Origin: Ooceraea biroi
Lineage: Eukaryota > Arthropoda > Insecta > Hymenoptera > Formicidae
Length of the DNA: 64,000 bases
Reading direction: 5' to 3'
NCBI RefSeq assembly: GCF_003672135.1
Contig: NC_039511.1
Coordinates: 5,730,464 to 5,794,463, forward strand
The notes under the pieces were generated by a model that was not told the origin of the DNA, did not search any database, and saw only the letters and a program-made list of their open reading frames with translations. Of this stretch, positions 39,701 through 48,200 are shown in pieces (position 1 is the first letter of the stretch; every line of letters begins with the position of its first letter). Made by a program: the position numbers and the translations under genes.

Positions 39701-42700
39701 GATTTGCTATTAAAAATAAATTTATAAAGTATATTTTTAAAATATTTTTTTAGATATGTATATAAGTACATGTCTTAATACATTTCAATATACGATAATA
39801 TTAATTGTGATTAATTATCATTAAACTTACAGGCTGAAATAGGAACTCCATTACGCAACCATTCCACTTTAAGTTTGGAGTCTCCAACTGGAATGACACG
39901 TGCCTCGAAATGCGCTGCTTGATTTTCAGCAACGCGAAGATCTTTTATCGGCATCGTGAAAACAGGAGCCTGCGTGATAATTTCCTCAGTTGTGGCCTTA
40001 CGTTGATAACGAGATGTATCCTCCAAAGAACGAAGACGTTGAAGAGTTTCTTCGCTTTGAGTTTCTGTGTAGATTGCTTTTTTAGCTGTAATAAAGAAAC
40101 ATAAATTAATACTGCTGATATTAAAATTAAATCGAACAAATTTTAAAGTAAATAAGATCTTACAATGAACAACAGCAGTTGCAGAAGTGATAGCTTCGCC
40201 AATGATATTTCTGGCTCTGCAAGTATACGTTCCAGAATCTTCAGGGTATGCGTACATGATATCAAGAGCGACGAAACCAAAACTATTTGTTTCGACGAAT
40301 CTTGAGCCTGCCTTCACTGGCTTATTATTGTGGAACCATTCAATTTTCATCGTTGCATCGGACACCGGAATCAGCCGACATTCGAAGTGTGCTCGCTGGC
40401 CCTCTTTTATTTCAACATTATTCAACGAAGTCGTGAAAATGGGTGCCTGAGTGGTAGTTTCTTCAACAACCTCTTGCCTTTGATACTTGGATCTATCTTC
40501 GAGATAGTGAATCTGCTCGAGTCCAAGCTCGTTTTGCGTATCTGTTAAGATCTGCGCGCCTGAGCGACATGATAAGGTGCAGCATACTTCGTCGCTGCCT
40601 ACCAAATTAACGGCGCGGCAGGTGTAAGTTCCGGAATCCTCAGCGATTAGATCGATTACGTCCAATGCAACGTAACCGAAATCGTGAATTGGACGGAATC
40701 GGTGTCCTGTAAAATTGATTTATATAAAATTAACGATAATTTAGCAGTCACGTGGTCAATATATTGCCAATACATTTAAAAAGAAAGGAGTTAATGATAT
40801 ATACGCATTAGGAAATAGTGAAATTAAGAAATTACCTATCGTTACTGGACGACCATTCTTGAACCACTCGACTTTCAAATTTGAATCTGTTACCGGCTCC
40901 AACTTGCACTCGAAATGGGCGTGTTGTCCTTCTCGTAGATTTTCTTGGTTCTTCGGATTTGTAATAAATTTCGGTTTTACAGTAACGACTTCATCGACGA
41001 GCTCATGCCTTTTGTATCGCGAGGCATCCTCCAAGTATTGTATTCTCTCCAATCCTTCGGGGTGTTGAGACTCCAGAAGCAGATCTTTTTTCGCGTGTAC
41101 TCTTACGGAGCATGAAGTAACGGCTTCGCCGAGTTGATTCCTGGCCTGGCAAGTGTATACGCCAGAATCCTCAGGATAAACACCAAGAATGTCTAGAGCC
41201 ACGTAATCGAATTCGTAAGACGGCCTGAAACGGTGACCAGTCTTTACTGGTCGACCGTTGACGAACCAGTCAACCTTCATGGTCGCATCGCCCACTGGCT
41301 GAAGACGACACTCAAGATGGACATTGGTCAACTCTACCGTCTCGATATTGTGTAGGGGTCGAGTGAATTGAGGTGCTTGCATCACGGTGACTTCCTCCTG
41401 TTGAGTTTTGCGGTACCTGTGTATGATAAATGACGATAAGACGAATAGTTATGGGAAAATATGATATTGTAAGACAGCAAACGAAACCGAACCTCGACAT
41501 ATCTTCCAACATCTGTATCTGCTCGAGTGATTGCTCGTTCTGCGTTTCGGTGACGATGTCAGATCGGCCGATGACTCTGACGCAAGCCGAAGTGTGCGCG
41601 GTACCGAGATGATTGGTGGCTCTGACTGTATATTCACCAGAATCATAAACGGTTGTATGTACTATGTCGAGTGCGACAAATCCGAAATCATAGTAGGTCC
41701 TGAATCTGGAACCAACTGTGACCGGACGTCCGTTTTGGAACCATTCGACCCTCATCGTTGGATCGCCCATCGGTTCCAAGCGACATTCCAAGTGAATGTT
41801 CTTGCCTTCGCTAACTGGTTTTGGGTCACTTAACGGCTGAATGAAAATCGGCTTTGATTTGGAGATTTCCTCAATGTGATAATGTGGTTCGACGAATTTG
41901 GACTCCTCTAAGCGTTGAGTCTTTTCATAGGTACCGCGATGCATACTGCTGGTATCTATGCTGGAACGTGCTGAAATAAAAAATCAGTTATATAAAAATA
42001 CGTTATATTAATTATGATTAATTGAATTATTATCAGTAAATTGTTCTTAAATTGTATAAATCAAACAAAATATCTTACTCTCTACAATCATGGTGGCGGA
42101 TAAACGAGCTTCCCCGCGGGCGTTTCTAGCTACGACGGTGTATGTGCCGGCGTCTTCGGGACGGACCTGAAGAATGTCGATGGCAACGTATCCAAAATCG
42201 TGATATGTCTGGATTCTATTAGCAGCGGTAATGGGTTTGCCGTTGTGGTACCACTCGATCTTCATGCTCAAATCGCTTTGAGGCTCAACACGCGCTTCGA
42301 AGTGTGCTCGTTGACCCTCCACAATTTTGTTGGTGCCCTTAAGATTGCCCAGGAATCGCGGTGCCTGCGTAATCTGCGTTTCCTCCTGAACTTGCCGCGA
42401 GTACCTGCTCGAGTCTTCTAGAGACTGAATCTTCTGGAGACCAGTAGGATGCTGACTATCGTAAATGACATCGTTCTTGCTGATCACACTCAGTTGAGCG
42501 GTAGTTTGAGCCTCGCCGGCTCTGTTGTAGGCCCGGCAAGTATACACTCCGACGTCATGTATCGTTACATATTTGATGGTCAGTGCCACGTAACCAAAGT
42601 TGAAGAAGGTTGTAATCCGGGAACCTAATTGACAATGTTACATGAATATGCAGGTACGTTCATGAATAAGGAATAAATGTACATTATGAGTGAAATAAAA

Positions 42701-45180
42701 AGATATAAATAAAATTGTCACTCACTGGCTTCTACAGGCCGTCCGTCTTTCAGCCACTCGACACGGAGATTGGCGTCACCGATTGGCTCGAGGCGCGCCT
42801 CGAAATGGGCAAATCCGCCCTCTCGTATGCCACTTTGATCCTTAATAGGTGATTTAAATTCCGGTGGGCTGCTCAGTTCTGGTTGCTCTTGTACATATTT
42901 CTGGTGCATTGCTTGCTGATACGCTTCCAACTCCTCGGCTGCCTCGATGTACCTCGATTGCTCGGGGATACCCAAGTCAGACGTTACGCTTGTTCGCGCT
43001 GCGCAATATTTTGGAAGAAAGAATCTTTAATATTCGAAGATGGCGTGAAGACTATTTGAAAGTAACTGTTCATTATGAGACTGTCTTACCAAAGACACGG
43101 AGAGTCGCGGAGCTGATGGCCTCTCCCAAGCGGTTCACAGCTCTGACAGTATAAGAACCTGCATCTTCAGTCCGTAGGTGCATTATATTGAGCGAGACGT
43201 ATCCGAAGTTGAAGATGCTAGTAATTCTTGAGCCTGAGAAGGTAATTTAATAATCATAACACTTTTCTTTCTACAATTACGACCTTAATTATACTGAACA
43301 TTGATACTTACTGGCTGTGATTGGTTTTCCATCCTTGTACCACTCCACTTTCATGGTGGGGTCGCTAACAGGTGTCAATTGCGCCTCGAAATGGGCGTTA
43401 CGACCTTCCTGTAGCTCACCAAGATCCTGGAGCGGGCGGATGAAAACCGGCCGCTGTGAAGAGGTTTCCTCCACGCTCTCCTGCCTTTGGTACTTGCTGT
43501 AATCCTCGAGCTGTTGGATGTACTGGAGGCTGTCGGGGTGTTGGCTTGCTTGTTCAATCGTGGCGCGTGCTAAAAAAAGGAAATAGTGATTTAATTAATT
43601 AAAAAAGTAATTAACACAAATTACTGTCGCGAGAAAAATAAATTGTGAGATATACTTACGGGTTACGCTGAGGGTGGCACGAGATTCGGCAACCCCGGTC
43701 GAGCTTATGACACGGCACAAGTACTCGCCGCTATCGTGAAGAACGATGCTAATGAGATCGAGTGATATAAAACCGAAGCGGAAGATAGAGGTCGCTCGGG
43801 AACCTATGAAAAACATACTCATTAATTGATTCGAGAGTATTTTGATATGCATATTTAAACAGTAATATATTTTACTCACTTGCGTCGAGTGCTCTGCCAT
43901 TGACATACCACTCCACCCTCATAGTGGGGTCGCCCACCGGTTCGATTCTGGCCTCGAAGTGAATTCGTCCACCTTCGATCTGATGAACGTCCTTTAATGG
44001 TATAATGAAATGTGGCGGCGGATAAATTTTATCTTCCTCAGCGGGCGGCAAGTAAGGCTTGGCGCGTTCCACGTGTCTTAAGTAAATCACTTCGGGGCCA
44101 GGCGCTGGTCTGAAAATGTTTTAACCGTTATTTCCTTTGATACCGTTAAAAGCCTACGCTACAGAAAATAAATATTCAGTTCCACTCCAATTAATTTTAA
44201 TTTTAATTTAATTTATTCACTATATATCTTTTGCAAACTAGAAAAAAAACCTGCTCTAAGAGCATTAAATTTAATTAGTATCGATGAGTCAATCATGAGA
44301 GATATAAAATTCAAGTTTTACGTTTTGTTTGTATTTTGTGAAAATAAAAAGCGGATAGATTATTTGATCCGATAATTTGTTATACATATATCTAAAAAGA
44401 TCTCTTACTCTGGTTCGATGACTTTCGTCGGTCGGGGTAAATTCAGGCGTCTTGGTTCCGGGGCCGTTCCTTTTGGCGTCTCGATGAAAAGCCGCGCTCG
44501 GGTCGCGGTGGAGCCGGCTACATTTTGAGCAGTGCACTGGTACCAAGCTGCATCTGAGAATCTAGCGCATGGAATATCCAAAGTCGAAGCTCCGCTACCG
44601 TCGCTTGATATACGTATTTCAGGACCGGGTGTTATTGGTACACCGTCCTGTAAGAATTATTGGTATCATGAATCATGTGTGAAAATATTACGAAGTAATG
44701 AGAAAAAAAGGTACGAAAAATTGAAGTTATCAAAAATCACCTTTTGCCATGTAATGCGTGGGATTGGAGTGCCGACTGCGCGCGCCATAAAAAGTACGGG
44801 TTCTCCTTCTTTTACGCTTGTTGTTACGAAACGTTCGACAAATTTCGGCGCAACTACTTGCTCTTTTTCGATGACATTCAAGTTGCACTGACATGAGGTT
44901 TCGCCTGCCTTGTTTCGAGCGACGCATGTTACCACACCAGCATCGGTGCGACTCACATTCGTGATCATCAATGAATTGTTACCAGATTCGTTTACGAGAA
45001 TTTTGTGAGTCATGTCGTTGGCAACTTGCTGGCCGTTTATGTACCAAGTGACTTCGGGGTACGGACGGCCAGTTACGCGACAATCAAATCTGAAAATGAC
45101 ATGTTGCTTATTTAATTGTTAATTGAATTTATTGAATCTAAAATGTTTTAGATGTAAATAGAAAATACTTAAAATACTTA

Positions 45181-45226
<46 letters not shown>

Positions 45227-48200
45227 TGCATACCGCGTCATCTTGCCCTCGGTGGCTTCTTTGTCCGTGATAGTGCGAACGAAATTTGGTGGCAAAACTT
45301 TGCCAGAGTCAGTGGACTCGGCAGTCGATTCCATTTGTTGAGTCTTAATAAATTCTCTTTGTTGCGCTTGATATGGAACTTGATCTACTTGATCACTGGG
45401 TTCGATAGCCAGATAAGCGGAGCTGACAGTACAACCTTGAGGATTCTCAGACAGCAATGTGTAATGGCCACTGTCTTCTGATAGGGCACCTCGAATTCGT
45501 AAAGCAGCTTGTTGATTCGAATAGCTCGTCTCTACGCGTTGAGAATCTCGGATCCTCTGACCGTTCTTGAACCATGTTAACTGCAGCAATGAATATGATT
45601 TAAGATATACTGATCAAAGACTGATGCACCATTATAATTGGATATTTTGTAACAATAATTTTTAAGAAACAATGAAAATAAAAATAATTTTAGGCACATT
45701 ATATCGCAATATAGCCAGATATAAAATTAAATTTAATACGCTGCTTCTTTCTGATAAAATTTGTACTCACTCTTGGTTTGGGATTGCCAGTTATCTTCGC
45801 GGTGAAAACGGCGTCCGATCCTTCGATAAGTTTTGAGTTTCTTGGTTTTTGAGTAATTTGCGGAGGTGCAACCGGTCCCAGGGTACGTTCAATTGTTGTG
45901 GAAATTTGCGAGTCGGATTCACCGATGAAACGACGAGTGATGGATTCACGGAACTCCGATTCGCGCAACAATCTATACTCGAAAGTATCAACCTGCACAT
46001 TCAAGAAGCGCAACAAGCATTATTTATAAATGTCGTTGTCTTATCAAAATAATGAATGTGAAAGAAGGCAGTTCACTTAATTTACAAATAATATTTAATA
46101 ATACCTTGAAATCTTCGATGCTCATGGACGTGCCATTGACATAGCTTCGTTTATCTATTGATTGTTGGTAACTGCGTTGTTGAACGACCTGACTTCCAGT
46201 TTGCATTTTCTGTTCACTTGTCTGAAAGCTTTGCGTAAATTCCTTTTTATAGCTATCTGTCAGCTGTGCGGGAGGCCCGAATCCCTCCGGCTGTATGTAA
46301 ACCGAGCAAATTGCTTCACCTATAAAGTAAAGAAAATCATAGCTTCCTCTATCGTTTTGGAATTCTTTCTATGGTTATTTTATGAAGCATTGGTAAAAAA
46401 CAAATACACGCATGTAAAATGGAACCTTTCTTTGTGAGGGATCCTTACCATACTGATTTTTTGCACTACATGTGTACTCGCCCTCGTCCCCTGGACCGAT
46501 CTGATTAATTTGGAGTGTGACAACTCCAGTATTGTCGTTATAGGACATTCGAATCTTTCGTGATTCTAACAGCAGCGTTCCTTTGTGCGTCCATGAAACT
46601 GTTGGCTTTGGATTACCACGAACGCAGCCTTCGAAAATGGCATTGCCGCCTTGCGCAAATCTCGCATTTTTGAAAATCCGCTCGAAAATCGGCGGTGATG
46701 GATCACCGGGTTTGCCGGTAAATCTGCGTTAAGAAAAACAATGTTAAAAATTATTGTTAAAAACAGCTGCATTTTCTTTAGGAGCTATTGTTAAAGAGTG
46801 CAATACTTACACTGGTACCGTTGGCGTCGATTGCATCACGATCTCCCCTTGAACTGCAAAAACGAAAAAAAGTTAAACTAATTTTGGATGATAAATATGT
46901 AAAAATGATAATCAGTATTTATATATTGTTAAAACGAATTGTGTACGATCAGTTGCTCAAGTCTATGTGTTCCATCCAGAATTAAATTTGATTCGATAAA
47001 GGCTGCAGAACCATAAACTTTCATGCACTATCGCAATGGTGCGTTCTCAGGCTAACGAGTAAATTGGTTTAAATTACGGCGCGACTCTACCGACGTAGAC
47101 ACAACTTGATGAAAAAATGCGCCGTCGCCATCGCGCGTAACGGCGACAGGAAAAAAACGGCGTCAACGGTTCGTTTCCTCGATTCGTTCTACCCCAGTTG
47201 GAAAGTACGACAAGAGTCGTGAAGAATGAAGATGAACGCGCATAAAGACGCAAGGTACAAAACGATTATAGCTTTCATTTACAGCTTTGCTTAATCAAGT
47301 GAATTTCAACGAGACAGTTTGCTAGATAGTTTGAATGAAAAATAACGTAATCGTAATCGTAATCGTATTGCAACATTAATTAGATATTTTGTAACAAAAA
47401 AATCAGAACATTATGGTTTAAAGCAATCCTAATTATATTTCTAAATAGTTTTTATCTAGAAATAAAATTTAATAATCTAATCTATGCACTATAAAGGAAG
47501 GTTGGGACGTGACGCTTGACATTTTCATGTATTGTCATACATTTGGAAATTTGCCATGCATATAAACTCCTTCAATCTATATCACTCAATTAATTCATTA
47601 CATTCATGAATTAATTGCATCATAAAATTCATCATTTCTCGTTGCGCGGCTATGCATCGTTCGCTCAGATCCGCGAACCGCGAAAGCCACCAGCCGCGAA
47701 AGGGGCGAAGGACGTAACGCGCTGGTACAAGCACGGGATCGTATTTTTGCATTCAGATGAGGATCACGTTACCATGAGCCATTTTAGGCGCAACTATCTT
47801 TGCCCGGCGCTGCGCGCCGCGACGCGACATGACGCGACTGCGTCTACGCCATGCTCGGACCAATCGCGTTTCCCGTTACGCAAAGGCAGTCACTGACCAA
47901 AATAAAACCGAGTTTAATGCTTCTCTTCTTCTCGCGCCTACCTACATTTTGCACGAAATTTACGTGTTTTATATCTACGTATCAAAATTATAAATTTAAA
48001 GAAAAAAGAGATTCCCTCTCCCTCCTCCTCCATTGTTTGTTCATTTCTTCGTTCTCTGCCATTTTCCCTCTATTCTTTTTCAGCCTGATCGATCGCCGGT
48101 CTTGTCATCAGTCACGACTCAAACTGATGACGCCAATGAGTGCTTATTGCGATCAGCTGTTCTTTGAGACATTCTCACAGTATCAATTCTCCTCACGATA

